A stretch of DNA of 42,779 nucleotides from Liquorilactobacillus aquaticus DSM 21051 (GTDB lineage Bacteria; Bacillota; Bacilli; Lactobacillales; Lactobacillaceae): the NCBI RefSeq assembly GCF_001436755.1, contig NZ_AYZD01000002.1, forward strand, positions 1-42,779, given 5' to 3'. A program made the position numbers and the translations under genes. Shown here in pieces: positions 1-8,728 of this stretch. Position 1 is the stretch's first letter, and each line of letters opens with the position of its first letter. Below the pieces are notes generated by a model. The model did no database searches, was not told the DNA's origin, and saw nothing but the letters and a program-made list of their open reading frames with translations.

Positions 1-69
1 GGAGACCCTACACATTTGATTCGTCGAAACTTTGTTCAGTTTTCAAAGGTCTACATAAGTTAACAACGA
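1..69 (-). other. rRNA operon leader with boxA-like antitermination site (partial)
   Basis: On the minus strand this stretch contains CTTTGAAAACT (38-48), matching the boxA antitermination element found ahead of 16S and in rRNA spacers of lactobacilli. It is followed by the conserved GAACAAAGTTTCGACGAA-type sequence that commonly surrounds 16S rRNA genes in this family. The window ends before any mature rRNA sequence. From about 190 to 470 I see only AT-rich sequence with no gene. Confidence 0.65.
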
Positions 70-75
70 GTACTG

Positions 76-104
76 ATTATAAACTACAATTCAAAGTGTG
101 TCAA
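76..104 (-). promoter_or_regulatory. Consensus promoter P2 of an rRNA operon leaving the left edge
   Basis: Read on the minus strand, a perfect TTGACA (99-104) and a perfect TATAAT (76-81) are separated by exactly 17 bases. Transcription would start near position 69 and run out of the window to the left. Both hexamers being perfect is typical of rRNA promoters in Firmicutes, and the following leader carries an rRNA-type boxA. The rRNA genes themselves are not in the window, so their presence is inference. Confidence 0.8.
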
Positions 105-160
105 GATAATTTTGATTTATAATTATTAAGTATTCACACACGTAAATGTATAAATAACCA

Positions 161-189
161 TTTATCCTTCCTCTAGTTAACCCTGTCAA
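161..189 (-). promoter_or_regulatory. Upstream promoter P1 of the same rRNA operon
   Basis: A second minus-strand promoter has TTGACA at 184-189 and GATAAA at 161-166, again with 17 bases between. It lies 85 bases upstream of P2, similar to the tandem P1/P2 spacing known from rrn operons of Bacillus and relatives. The -10 is weaker than that of P2. Confidence 0.55.
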
Positions 190-470
190 ACAACCAACAA
201 TAATTTAAAAATATCCTTACAGGAATTATTTCTAACCTCATGCATGTCACTGACAACAATGAATATAATACCAACTATTCAACTTTACGTCAACAACTTT
301 TTTATTTTTTTGCATATAATCTGAATTGATTCAATTTATCTGAATTTTATTTTTTATGAATATTCACTTTTAGGCAATAATAATTTGTTTACTCGCCTTA
401 TTCAGCCATTTTAGTGTCCAATTTAATAATTTTTGATTCGTTATTAATTTTATTGTTCGTCTTCTTATAA

Positions 471-506
471 AAGAAGCACATGCAAAAATAATTGCGTGTG
501 CTTCTT
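471..506 (-). terminator. serS transcription terminator
   Basis: An inverted repeat with arms of about 14 bases (AAGAAGCACA ... TGTGCTTCTT) lies just past the serS stop codon. It is followed on the minus strand by a short T-rich run. It separates serS from the rRNA promoters downstream. Confidence 0.75.
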
Positions 507-522
507 AACGAGATTATTAATC

Positions 523-1791
523 TTACTTGATTACTTCAACTCCGTGCATATAAGGCTGCAGAGCTTGGGGTACATTCACAGTTCCATCCTCATTCTGATA
601 ATTTTCCAAAATAGCCGCAACCGTTCTGCCTACAGCGAGGCCTGACCCATTCAATGTATGGACAAACTGTAACTTGCCATTTTCATCACGATATTGAATA
701 TGTGCGCGACGAGCTTGGAAATCTTCACAGTTTGAGCAGCTCGATATTTCACGATACATATTTTGCGCAGGAATCCATACTTCAAGATCATGCGTCATCG
801 CAGCAGAAAAACCCATGTCTCCCGTTGAAAGAGTAATTATATGGTATGGAAGACCTAGTTTTTCTAAAATACTTCCCGCATTTTTGGTCATTTTTTCTAA
901 TTCGTCATATGAATTTTCCGGTTTGCAATACTTAACCATTTCAACCTTGTTGAATTGATGCAGCCTAATCAATCCACGCGTATCTCGACCAGCGCTTCCC
1001 GCTTCAGATCTAAATGCCGGCGATAGTGCTGTAAAGTAAACTGGCAATTTTTCGTCTGGAATAATTTCATCACGATAATAATTTGTCAGAGGTACTTCAG
1101 CAGTAGGTATCAAAGTCAGATCCTGTCCTTGAATTTGAAAAACATCCTCTTTAAATTTAGGAAATTGACTAGTCCCAAACATCGAAGCTCCATTAACTAA
1201 GTACGGAGGTAATATTTCTGTATATCCCTCTTTTTCATGCTCATCCAACATAAAATTATAAACTGCTCTTTCAAGTTTAGCTCCTAGACCCTTATAAAAA
1301 AGGAAGCGACTTCCAGAAACTTTTGCGCCGCGTTCAAAATCCAAAATATCAAGATTCTCACCTATTTCCCAGTGAGGTTTTGGTTCAAAATCAAATTTCC
1401 GCGGTTCGCCTACAACCTTTATCTCCACGTTAGAATCTTCATCCGGTCCAACAGGGATAGTCGGGTTAGGAAGATTAGGAAGACGCGCAGCCATGTCTTT
1501 CACACTTGCTTCAATGGCTTTCAATTCCTCTTCTAAAGCCTTTATCTTAGCTCCGACTTCTTTCATATCAGTAATCTGTTGACTAGCATCTTGTTTGTTT
1601 CTTTTTGCAGCTGCAATGGCTTCAGATACTTCGTTTCGTTTCTGACGCAAAGTTTCGCTATCAACAACCAATTCGCGCCGCTTTTGATCTTCTGCGATCA
1701 ATTTATCAATCGTTTCTGCTTTTACGCCACGTGTTGCCAACCGTTGCTTTATCTCCGCAGCATTTTGACGGATCATTTTAATATCTAACAT
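523..1791 (-). CDS. serS: Seryl-tRNA synthetase
   Basis: This enzyme charges tRNA-Ser with serine in the cytoplasm (class II aminoacyl-tRNA synthetase). At 422 residues it has the usual bacterial length. The first 110 residues form the charged, helical arm that contacts the long variable arm of tRNA-Ser. The catalytic core follows, with motif 2 visible as [17 protein letters not shown] and motif 3 as [19 protein letters not shown]. The ATG start follows an AGGAGG-type Shine-Dalgarno (AAGGAGGAAACAAG). The gene stands alone behind a T-box leader, so expression should rise when tRNA-Ser is uncharged. A terminator follows directly. Identification is secure. Confidence 0.98.
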   Translation of the reverse strand: MLDIKMIRQNAAEIKQRLATRGVKAETIDKLIAEDQKRRELVVDSETLRQKRNEVSEAIAAAKRNKQDASQQITDMKEVGAKIKALEEELKAIEASVKDMAARLPNLPNPTIPVGPDEDSNVEIKVVGEPRKFDFEPKPHWEIGENLDILDFERGAKVSGSRFLFYKGLGAKLERAVYNFMLDEHEKEGYTEILPPYLVNGASMFGTSQFPKFKEDVFQIQGQDLTLIPTAEVPLTNYYRDEIIPDEKLPVYFTALSPAFRSEAGSAGRDTRGLIRLHQFNKVEMVKYCKPENSYDELEKMTKNAGSILEKLGLPYHIITLSTGDMGFSAAMTHDLEVWIPAQNMYREISSCSNCEDFQARRAHIQYRDENGKLQFVHTLNGSGLAVGRTVAAILENYQNEDGTVNVPQALQPYMHGVEVIK

Positions 1792-1814
1792 CTTGTTTCC
1801 TCCTTAATTTACAA

Positions 1815-2037
1815 ACTAAAAAAGTCTTCTCATCCCTAATTGGGACGAAAAGACTAGATTCGCGGTACCACCCAAGTTCGACAAAAAGCATCGCACTCAA
1901 AATAATAACGGTCTCCCGTGCAGCATTACCTGCCCATACAACTGAACGCTGGAATTTCGACGTCATGGTTTGCAGCGACCACCATGTCTCTTCGTGTCTA
2001 CTTATGGCGAACTTAGATGTTTTCACTATTACTTTTA
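1815..2037 (-). promoter_or_regulatory. T-box leader (tRNA-Ser sensing) of serS
   Basis: On the minus strand the leader contains the canonical T-box TGGGTGGTACCGCG (complement at 1861-1874). Directly after it is a terminator hairpin (1823-1855) ending in a T run, the standard antiterminator/terminator switch that binds uncharged tRNA. The upstream stem I region spans roughly 1930-2030. A UCC serine codon followed by A (complement 1951-1953) is a candidate specifier. I place the specifier from sequence context only, without folding the RNA. Confidence 0.92.
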
Positions 2038-2042
2038 AATAC

Positions 2043-2071
2043 ATCATAATATCAATTGTCTAAAAATTCAA
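2043..2071 (-). promoter_or_regulatory. serS promoter
   Basis: On the minus strand, TTGAAT (complement 2066-2071) and TATGAT (complement 2043-2048) are 17 bases apart, placing transcription start just ahead of the T-box stem I. The promoter lies between the lysP stop and the T-box. I see no clear terminator for lysP in between. Confidence 0.65.
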
Positions 2072-2098
2072 GTACTAAAAACACCTTCCAAAAGCGGC

Positions 2099-3559
2099 TT
2101 ATTCCTTTTTGATGTCTGTTCGTTTCAAATCAATTGACTCTAGGGGTATCAATTTAGTGTGGTATTTAATTTTATAGTACAGATAAAGAACCAAGAACAG
2201 CGGCACACTCATATAACTGACCCCTATTGCTTGCCAGTCCCAATTAGCGAAAGATTTCAAGTCCTGGCCCACAATTACCAAAATACAGAGTATCAATGAC
2301 AAAACAGGCCCTAAGGGAAATAATTTAGCTCGATAACGCAATTCGTCCAAGGATTTCCCTTGTTTCTTAAAAGCCCTCCGAAACCGATAATGTGAAATTG
2401 CGATTCCCAGCCATGCAATAAAGCCGGTCAATCCGCTGGCACTAACCAGAAAAGTATATATTCTTGTCCCATACACACTGGCTAAAAATGTGAATAACCC
2501 TACAACCGTAGTTCCTAAAAGTGCAGGAAATGGAATCCCCCGAATATTTAACATTCCGAAAACTCTAGGTGCATCTCCACTGCGTGCCAGTGAATACAAC
2601 ATTCGCGTTGAAGCATACATTCCAGAATTGGCAGACGACAATACAGATGTCAGAATAACAGCATTCATGACGCTCGCGGCTGAAGCCAGCCCTGCTCTGC
2701 GAAAAACAAGTGTAAATGGACTAATTGTAATATCGTTTGTGCTGGAACCTAGTAAATTAGAGCTTGTATACGGAATTAAGCAGGCTATAACAAAAATCGA
2801 TAAGATGTAGAATAGCAAAATTCGCCAAAAAACTTGTTTAATTGCTTTGGGAATACTTTTTTCCGGTGTTTTTGATTCACCAGCAGTTATTCCAATCAAT
2901 TCTGTACCTTGAAATGAAAAACCAGCAACGACAAAAACACTTAGAATCGTTGGAATACCACCAACGAACGGAGCTTTTTTATAGAAAAAATTCTCCAATC
3001 CAACAGCATGTCCGCCCATAATACCGACTATCGTCAACATACCAACGATTAAAAAAATAATAACGGTTATCACTTTAATCAGTGCTAACCAATATTCTGT
3101 CTCACCAAACGACAGAACCGAAAATGCATTGATGCAAAAAATAATAGCCAGTGCAGCCAAACTAAAAATCCAGCTTGGCACATTTGGCAGCCAAAACTTC
3201 ATTACAAGCGCCACCGTACTGATATCAACAGCTAATGTTATTGCCCAATTAAACCAATAATTCCATCCCATTGCAAAACCAAGAGCAGGATCAACGAAAC
3301 GTTTAGAATACGTCGCAAAAGAGCCCGTTACAGGTAGGTACGTTGCCATTTCACCTAAACTTGTCATCAAGAAAAAAACCATTAATCCTATTCCAATATA
3401 CGCAACAAGTGCTCCCCCAGGGCCGGCCGTACTAATTGCCGAACCGCTGGCAACAAAAAGCCCAGTTCCTATGCTTCCGCCTAATGCAATCATTGATAAG
3501 TGCCGTGTTTTAAGCGCTCTTCTAATATGCGATTGCTGCGGATGTTTATTAACTCCCAT
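2099..3559 (-). CDS. lysP: Lysine-specific permease, APC family
   Basis: This is a 12-helix amino acid/proton symporter of the APC superfamily, about 486 residues, located in the cytoplasmic membrane. The N-terminal family signature is visible as HLSMIALGGSIGTGLFVASG, followed by GPGGAL and GEMATYLPVTGSF. That pattern matches the LysP/YvsH subgroup of amino acid permeases. The lysine assignment rests mainly on the L-box lysine riboswitch directly upstream, which is only sensible for a lysine uptake or synthesis gene. An upstream in-frame ATG exists at 3607, but I chose the ATG at 3559 because a GGGAGG ribosome site precedes it by about 11 bases and the longer form would extend into the riboswitch terminator. 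It appears monocistronic. Confidence 0.88.
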   Translation of the reverse strand: MGVNKHPQQSHIRRALKTRHLSMIALGGSIGTGLFVASGSAISTAGPGGALVAYIGIGLMVFFLMTSLGEMATYLPVTGSFATYSKRFVDPALGFAMGWNYWFNWAITLAVDISTVALVMKFWLPNVPSWIFSLAALAIIFCINAFSVLSFGETEYWLALIKVITVIIFLIVGMLTIVGIMGGHAVGLENFFYKKAPFVGGIPTILSVFVVAGFSFQGTELIGITAGESKTPEKSIPKAIKQVFWRILLFYILSIFVIACLIPYTSSNLLGSSTNDITISPFTLVFRRAGLASAASVMNAVILTSVLSSANSGMYASTRMLYSLARSGDAPRVFGMLNIRGIPFPALLGTTVVGLFTFLASVYGTRIYTFLVSASGLTGFIAWLGIAISHYRFRRAFKKQGKSLDELRYRAKLFPLGPVLSLILCILVIVGQDLKSFANWDWQAIGVSYMSVPLFLVLYLYYKIKYHTKLIPLESIDLKRTDIKKE

Positions 3560-3611
3560 CTTTAAACAAACCTCCCTAATTTTGAGGCCCCTATACATAT
3601 GCTTCAATCAC

Positions 3612-3866
3612 CGCACTCAAAAAGCCTTGCCGCTGATACTGTATCGACAAGGCTTTTTATAATAGTCAGTTTAATAAACCAAAACTCAAAGTCATATTCG
3701 ATAGCGCTCCGCAATTAATTGCGACAGTTCCCAGCCTATTAAGCTGAACCCCAGCCGTACACCGTTAAAGCGGCATCAGCTTCGGCAGATTCTCCTTTCA
3801 TTATTTTTCAACGGTGCTTTACCACCTCAAAATAACTACTGATATCATCTGCGACCTCTCTTCGAC
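3612..3866 (-). promoter_or_regulatory. Lysine riboswitch (L box) with transcription terminator
   Basis: Read on the minus strand, the leader shows hallmark L-box blocks in order: GAGGTCGCAGA (near 3850-3860), CTGCCGAAGCTGATG, GGCTGGG twice, and the closing CTGTCGCA (3720-3728). The last block pairs with the first to form P1. A strong terminator hairpin follows (3621-3657, AAAGCCTTG arms plus T run). Bound lysine is known to favour the terminator in this class, switching off the permease gene. This is a direct sequence match to the family pattern, although I did not fold it. Confidence 0.93.
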
Positions 3867-3871
3867 AAAAT

Positions 3872-3900
3872 ATTTTACCCTTTTATGGCTCTAAAGACAA
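3872..3900 (-). promoter_or_regulatory. lysP promoter
   Basis: On the minus strand, TTGTCT (complement 3895-3900) and TAAAAT (complement 3872-3877) are 17 bases apart. The promoter sits immediately ahead of the lysine aptamer and only about 45 bases beyond the alsS stop codon. I see no terminator between alsS and this promoter, so some alsS readthrough into the riboswitch is possible. Confidence 0.7.
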
Positions 3901-3944
3901 CACTAAACTATACGACTGTTAAAACTTACTGAGACGTACCAAAA

Positions 3945-5627
3945 TTAATGTATTTGATCCTCCAAAATTTGTTTGCCAAGCTCTTGATTGAAACTATAAT
4001 CAACAGGAATATCAACTACCACTGGCCCCTTGGTAGCAAATGCTTGATCCAAAACTTTGCCGAGTTCACTTGCTTGTGTTACACGCAAACCTGTAGCGCC
4101 AAAGCTTTCAGCATATTTAACAAAATCAACAGGTCCAAACTTTACACCCGCAGCACGTCCGTATTTCAACTCTTCTTGAAATTTGACCATGTCGTAATTT
4201 CCATCATTCCAAATAATATGAACGATATTCAGTCCTAAGCGCACAGCTGTTTCCAAATCTTGACTTGAGAAAAGAAATCCCCCATCACCCGAAACAGAAA
4301 CGACTTGTGTTTCAGGGCGAACCAGCGCAGCAGCTATCGCCCATGGCAAAGCTACTCCCAGTGTCTGCATACCATTGCTGAACAACAAATGACGCGGTGA
4401 ATAACTTCTAAAATGACGTGCCATCCAAATATAAAAGCTTCCTACATCGACCGCAACGGTCATGTCATCAGTAACTCTTTTTTGAAGTTCACGAATAACA
4501 CTTAACGGGTGGTTCAAAATTTGTCCCTCTTTGACCGCGGGTGCTTCATCCCGTTCTTCGAATTTAATATGCAATTCACTTAAATACTTCTTTGAGACAT
4601 CTGAAACTTTGTAACCTTTCATATATGGCAAAAGAAAATCAAGTGTTTGCGCAATATCTCCAACCAATTCACGCTCAGGCTGGAAGTTTTTATCAATTTC
4701 CGCCCGCATTGTATCAATTACAACAATATTCGCTTTCCCATCTGCATTCCAGTTTCGTGGTTCATATTCAATCGGATCATATCCAATCGCTACAACCAAA
4801 TCACTGCGTTTCAATAGCTGATCACCAGGCTGATTGCGGAACAAACCTACACGCCCAAAGAAATCTTCTTCCATTTCATGCGGAATAATACCTGCACCCT
4901 GAAACGTTTCTACAACCGGTAGATGAGTTTCCGCGATCAAATTGCGAATGGCTTTAGTCGTTTCTGGCGAGGAGGCACGCATCCCCAGAAGCAATACCGG
5001 CAATTTAGCCGCCTTGATCCGCTGTGCTAACAAAGTTGATTCAATCGGACTAGCAGGCCCCAGCTTAGGCGCTGTCAATGGTTTGATAACACGGGTTTTC
5101 ACTTCCGAATCAGTTACATCCTGAGGCACTGATACAAACCCGGCTCCTTGTTTGCCAGCTTCTGCTTCCTGATATGCATTAGCAATTACTTCAGAGATAT
5201 TTTCAGGGTCCTGAACTTCTGCACTATATTTAGTAATAGCAGCAAACAAAGCTGAATTATCCATACTTTGATGGGTCAAACGAAGTAGATCCGTTCTTTG
5301 GACTTGACCAGAAATCGCTAATACAGGATCACCCTCGGCCGTTGCCGTAACCAATCCTGTTGCCAGATTACTTGCTCCTGGGCCTGATGTAGTTAACACA
5401 ACTCCCGGTTTGCCTGTGATACGGCCAATTCCCGCTGCCATGAAAGCCGCATTTTGCTCATGCCGCGTCAGAATCAATTTTGGTGTCTTGGGTGAAGCTG
5501 GATTTTCCAAACTTTCAAAAACACGATCTATTTTCGCTCCTGGAATCCCGAAAACGTATTCAACACCGTGGTTAATCAAACTATCAACAATCGCATCGGC
5601 TCCATAATACTTTTCATCATCTTTCAT
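3945..5627 (-). CDS. alsS: Catabolic acetolactate synthase (ThDP-dependent)
   Basis: The enzyme condenses two pyruvates to 2-acetolactate plus CO2, the first step toward acetoin and diacetyl, and acts in the cytoplasm. The 560 residues match the AlsS class rather than the FAD-dependent IlvB class. The catalytic glutamate is in [10 protein letters not shown] (E57), and the ThDP-Mg motif runs from GDGG (447-450) to NDGNYDMV (474-481). The ATG follows GGGAG (AAAAGGGAGTTAGTAAG). No acetolactate decarboxylase gene (alsD/budA) is adjacent and no ilv genes are nearby, so partner steps must be encoded elsewhere or acetolactate decays chemically to diacetyl. An Rrf2 regulator lies upstream on the same strand. 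Confidence 0.95.
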   Translation of the reverse strand: MKDDEKYYGADAIVDSLINHGVEYVFGIPGAKIDRVFESLENPASPKTPKLILTRHEQNAAFMAAGIGRITGKPGVVLTTSGPGASNLATGLVTATAEGDPVLAISGQVQRTDLLRLTHQSMDNSALFAAITKYSAEVQDPENISEVIANAYQEAEAGKQGAGFVSVPQDVTDSEVKTRVIKPLTAPKLGPASPIESTLLAQRIKAAKLPVLLLGMRASSPETTKAIRNLIAETHLPVVETFQGAGIIPHEMEEDFFGRVGLFRNQPGDQLLKRSDLVVAIGYDPIEYEPRNWNADGKANIVVIDTMRAEIDKNFQPERELVGDIAQTLDFLLPYMKGYKVSDVSKKYLSELHIKFEERDEAPAVKEGQILNHPLSVIRELQKRVTDDMTVAVDVGSFYIWMARHFRSYSPRHLLFSNGMQTLGVALPWAIAAALVRPETQVVSVSGDGGFLFSSQDLETAVRLGLNIVHIIWNDGNYDMVKFQEELKYGRAAGVKFGPVDFVKYAESFGATGLRVTQASELGKVLDQAFATKGPVVVDIPVDYSFNQELGKQILEDQIH

Positions 5628-5713
5628 CTTACTAACTCCCTTTTGACTAAAAAGATTTCTTACATTAAAAAATTACAGCATAAGTACACCTTTTGATAAC
5701 CATTTCAAAATTC

Positions 5714-5746
5714 ATCATAGCATTGCACTTAGGCAAATACTAGTAT
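5714..5746 (-). promoter_or_regulatory. alsS promoter with palindrome over the -35 region
   Basis: On the minus strand there is an extended -10, TGCTATGAT (hexamer complement 5714-5719). A perfect 10-base palindrome, ATACTAGTAT (5737-5746), covers the place where a -35 would be and no good -35 hexamer is present. A weak -35 overlapped by a palindrome suggests a regulator binding site. Which regulator is unknown; the neighbouring Rrf2 protein is one candidate. The remainder of 5628-5990 holds no gene that I can support. Confidence 0.45.
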
Positions 5747-5990
5747 CTTTTATGCTTGTGATTTTATTAATAAAAAAATAAACCAAACAATTATCATACC
5801 AACTATTTCGAGTGTTAAAAGTTTGTGAACTTGTCTCAAAGTAAGCTGTTACATTGTCGGTAAAAAGAAGTCTTTTACAGCGCTATTTAAGATAATTCCA
5901 TCTAAGCTTTACCGTAATTTGGCATAGTCATCAGGCTCTAGCTTGTGAAAGGGCAAACTACAGTTAACTGTTTTACATATTTTTAGTAAT

Positions 5991-6494
5991 TTACCTTAGT
6001 TTGGGAATGACATCACTTTTGGTCACAGCTGGATTATTCCAATCTACAAGAGGGATTTCTTCCTTCCCCAGTGTTTTTGAAATAACATGATAAACGGTCT
6101 GTTCATCCAGAAACTGGCACCAGCGTTTGTCGGCTTGCTGAAAAATATCATTCATGACTTGCTTTGCTTCATGCGGAATAGGACGAAAGTCTTTAAAAAC
6201 AAGATCAATAAAGCCCAAATCGGGATAAGACTGAATTTCACCTTCAGTCGCATCGACAATCTGCAATATCGTAATTTCTTTGGGATCTTTGGCTAAAGAA
6301 AACCCCCCACTATTACCCGAAACAGATGTTATCAAACCTGCAACAACTAATTTTCGCAGCAGTTTTTGCAAGTATGTCTGTGAACCGCTTATTCTTTGAT
6401 GAATCATCTGTGAAGAGAGCGGTACTTTTCGATCTTGTGTTGCAAGTAAAGCAATAATACATGCCGCTTGCTCAAATCCTTTTGTTAATTGCAT
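5991..6494 (-). CDS. Rrf2-family transcriptional regulator
   Basis: This 167-residue DNA-binding protein has the Rrf2 winged helix at the N-terminus: MQLTKGFEQAACIIALLA, then recognition-helix sequence around SGSQTYLQKLLRKL and the wing GNSGGFSLAKDPKEITI. Family members include iron-sulfur sensors (IscR, NsrR) and cysteine-metabolism regulators (CymR). Here the three clustered cysteines used to hold a cluster are missing; only isolated cysteines near residue 12 and in RWCQFL are seen. It is therefore probably not an Fe-S sensor. The ribosome site is GGTGAGG. It starts 29 bases after the GNAT gene, so the two may be co-transcribed, and it reads toward alsS. Its targets are not known. Confidence 0.88.
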   Translation of the reverse strand: MQLTKGFEQAACIIALLATQDRKVPLSSQMIHQRISGSQTYLQKLLRKLVVAGLITSVSGNSGGFSLAKDPKEITILQIVDATEGEIQSYPDLGFIDLVFKDFRPIPHEAKQVMNDIFQQADKRWCQFLDEQTVYHVISKTLGKEEIPLVDWNNPAVTKSDVIPKLR

Positions 6495-6523
6495 TTTAAA
6501 ATCCTCACCTTTGAGTTACATAA

Positions 6524-7039
6524 TTAATTAAAAATTCTACGATATGTATAAACCTGTTTCATAGATGCATTTCTCAGAAACGGATTAGGCTTGTTTTTAG
6601 CAACTAATTCAAACCCATTTTTCTCAAGAACACGTTGCGATGCATGGTTCGTATCTGAGACGATTCCAATAATTTCTTTTATATCATTTTGCTGTGCCCA
6701 TATGCATATGCCACCTAAAGACTCAGTCATAAAGCCCTGTCCCCAGTAATTTGCGTTGAGCGCATAACCGGCGATCCGCTTAGCAGGCTGTGGTTCATTA
6801 TATTCGCCAATTTGCTCATACAGACAAATATTGCCAATTACCTTATTTTCAGCAACATATTCAAGAACCCAAGTATGATCGTTATCCAAAATGTCATAAA
6901 AGGCGTGTACATCATTCATTGTTTTGCATACAGTGAACTCTGCTTCTTGGGCAACCTCTTCTTGTGACGCATATTCCTGTAGGTCATGTAGATCACTCTT
7001 TCTTATCCGCCTAATTCTCAATCTCTTTGTTGAAAGCAT
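6524..7039 (-). CDS. GNAT-family N-acetyltransferase (RimJ/RimL-like)
   Basis: This acetyl-CoA-dependent acyltransferase has about 171 residues. It begins with the RimL-type pattern LSTKRLRIRRIRKSDL, contains the core strand VIGNICLYE, the GYALNANYWGQGFMTES loop that binds acetyl-CoA, and the closing pattern NHASQRVLEKNGFELVA. Such proteins modify ribosomal protein N-termini, antibiotics or small amines, and the substrate cannot be read from the sequence. The chosen start is the ATG at 7039, where homology begins; an in-frame ATG at 7075 would add 12 residues without similarity and without a good ribosome site. An extended -10 (TGCTAAAAT, complement 7160-7168) could serve as promoter. Confidence 0.85.
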   Translation of the reverse strand: MLSTKRLRIRRIRKSDLHDLQEYASQEEVAQEAEFTVCKTMNDVHAFYDILDNDHTWVLEYVAENKVIGNICLYEQIGEYNEPQPAKRIAGYALNANYWGQGFMTESLGGICIWAQQNDIKEIIGIVSDTNHASQRVLEKNGFELVAKNKPNPFLRNASMKQVYTYRRIFN

Positions 7040-7263
7040 AGACTCACATCTTTCCATGTTGTCTCTGAAAATCACACCGTAAAGCTGTTCAGAAAATACA
7101 AAACTTGTGTTTCATGAACCGCTTCATAAATTTATTTTTAGATAGGAACTGCTGACTTTATTTTAGCATTTTTTTTAAGCAATATACTACTAGTTTGTAA
7201 GAGCGTAAGCTTTTACCTTTAGCATAATAAATTATCTTTCCTCTAACGATTTATATATGCTGA

Positions 7264-7293
7264 TTGGTCATCGTTAAAATAATTTGTTAAAAT
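7264..7293 (+). promoter_or_regulatory. Promoter of the LCP gene
   Basis: TTGGTC (7264-7269) and TAAAAT (7288-7293) are separated by 18 bases, with transcription start expected near 7300. A GGGAG ribosome site follows at 7319-7324. Confidence 0.5.
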
Positions 7294-7328
7294 ATAAATA
7301 GGTTAATAATAGAGCGTTAGGGAGATGT

Positions 7329-8399
7329 TTGTCGGTGGCTAAGAACAGAGAAGAATCTAAAGAGGGGGATTCTAGGCGCAGTTCGAAGAAAACCCGTTCT
7401 ACTCAATCTTCAAAAAAGCGGCGAAAAATAATTTTTTTCTGGATCTTATTTGGAATGGTATGCTGTCTTAATTTAGGCCTGTTTTATTTTTCACGTGTCT
7501 ATAAGAATGCACGCGAGGCTACCAACACAATGTATAGCCCAAACAATGTGAAAAAAAAGCGCGACACAACCTCCTTGCTGAAAAACGGCGAACCTATTTC
7601 AATCCTTTTGATGGGAACTGACACTGGTGCACTAGGGAGAAACTTTAAAGGTCGAACAGATACGCTGATTCTTTTGACCCTAAATCCAGACAAAAAACAC
7701 ATGACATTGGTTAGTCTCCCGCGTGATGCCAAAGTTGCTATCACTAATTACGAAAGTTATTATCCAAGCAAATTAAATTCTGCTTATGATTATGGTGGTT
7801 CTACAACAGCTGTTAAGACAGTTCAAAAGTACCTTAATGTTCCAATCGACTTTTATGCTACGATCAATATGGGTGGCTTAGAAAATATGGTCAACGCTGT
7901 CAATGGTGTTGATGTCAAGCCAACGCTTTCCTTTTCTTATGGTGGCTACTCATTCACTAAAAACAAAATGGTTCATATGTCCGGGCCTGAGGCCTTGGCC
8001 TATGTTCGGATGCGCCACGATGACCCCCAGGGAGATTATGGGCGCCAATTGCGCCAGCGACAGGTTCTTACTAAGATTGCGGCCAACGGTAGCAGTTTAA
8101 AAAATCTGCTGAGCGAAAAATTTTTCAATGAGATTTCAAAACAGTTAAAAACGGACCTTTCATTCAACGATATTATGTTGTTGGCTTTAAAATATCGAAC
8201 AGCCACACACCACATGACTTCTGACCATGCTCAAGGGGATCCAGAATTAATCAATGGCGTTTCTTTTGAATCAGTCCCAGAAGATGAGAAGCAGCGCGTT
8301 ACTGATTTACTCCGCTCCTCACTTAACATTCCAAAAGCAGATACAGGGAATACGCTTTTGAATTCAGACGACACTAGCGCGACAGACAGCCAGAATTAA
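7329..8399 (+). CDS. LytR-CpsA-Psr (LCP) family cell-wall glycopolymer ligase
   Basis: LCP proteins transfer undecaprenyl-linked teichoic acid or polysaccharide chains onto peptidoglycan on the outer face of the membrane. The 356-residue protein has a basic, Ser/Lys-rich cytoplasmic tail (1-33), one membrane anchor (about 34-54) and the LCP domain: ILLMGTDTG, the Arg/Asp motif GRTDTLILLTLNP, SLPRD, SKLNSAYDYGG and YVRMRHDDPQGDYGRQLRQ. These carry the arginines that hold the lipid pyrophosphate. The start is either TTG 7329 or GTG 7335; GTG has the better spacing from GGGAG. It is monocistronic, with a terminator at 8417-8464. The LTA-synthase-like gene at 31270 is a functional neighbour only in a broad sense. 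Confidence 0.93.
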   Translation: MSVAKNREESKEGDSRRSSKKTRSTQSSKKRRKIIFFWILFGMVCCLNLGLFYFSRVYKNAREATNTMYSPNNVKKKRDTTSLLKNGEPISILLMGTDTGALGRNFKGRTDTLILLTLNPDKKHMTLVSLPRDAKVAITNYESYYPSKLNSAYDYGGSTTAVKTVQKYLNVPIDFYATINMGGLENMVNAVNGVDVKPTLSFSYGGYSFTKNKMVHMSGPEALAYVRMRHDDPQGDYGRQLRQRQVLTKIAANGSSLKNLLSEKFFNEISKQLKTDLSFNDIMLLALKYRTATHHMTSDHAQGDPELINGVSFESVPEDEKQRVTDLLRSSLNIPKADTGNTLLNSDDTSATDSQN

Positions 8400-8416
8400 A
8401 TATCCTGCAAAAAGCA

Positions 8417-8469
8417 AATAAACTGAGAAATCGTAATATTGACTTTACGCTTTCCCAGCTTATTTTTAT
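8417..8469 (+). terminator. Terminator after the LCP gene
   Basis: Two imperfectly complementary arms of about 20 bases (8417-8436 and 8444-8464) are followed by a T-rich run. The remaining sequence to 8650 is AT-rich and shows no gene or repeat that I can support. Confidence 0.65.
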
Positions 8470-8654
8470 ACAATTATTCAGGATTTAAAAATTTAAGACT
8501 TTTTTTGCAAACAAGGCGTTTAAATATTCAGAAATCGCCCATGTTCACAGTCAGTTCTTAGCGTTCAATTGCCGATCTCCACCATATATACACTACTTTT
8601 CAGTGCTTTCCTATCCCCGTTTTTATATAGCTGATTAATTTTTTAAAAAGCCTA

Positions 8655-8684
8655 TTGACAATTGTCTGGTTGAAGTAGTATATT
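8655..8684 (+). promoter_or_regulatory. Promoter of the 90-residue protein gene
   Basis: A perfect TTGACA (8655-8660) and TATATT (8679-8684) are separated by 18 bases. Transcription would begin near 8691, just before the cre site. Confidence 0.7.
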
Positions 8685-8697
8685 ATCCATTAGTTAA

Positions 8698-8711
8698 AGA
8701 AAGCGTTTACA
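8698..8711 (+). promoter_or_regulatory. cre site (CcpA binding) overlapping the start of the transcript
   Basis: AGAAAGCGTTTACA matches the catabolite-responsive element consensus TGWAANCGNTNWCA at 13 of 14 positions (first base A instead of T). It lies between the -10 and the ribosome site, a position at which CcpA is known to repress. This predicts low expression on glucose. Confidence 0.75.
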
Positions 8712-8728
8712 CCAAAGGAGGATTATCT

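Noticed and set aside
1778-2047. 89-residue minus-strand reading frame
   Set aside because: It lies entirely across the serS T-box leader and its terminator, so it is a chance frame in a structured RNA.
3945-5627. Biosynthetic acetolactate synthase IlvB
   Set aside because: No ilvN, ilvC or leu genes follow, and the sequence pattern fits the FAD-independent AlsS class.
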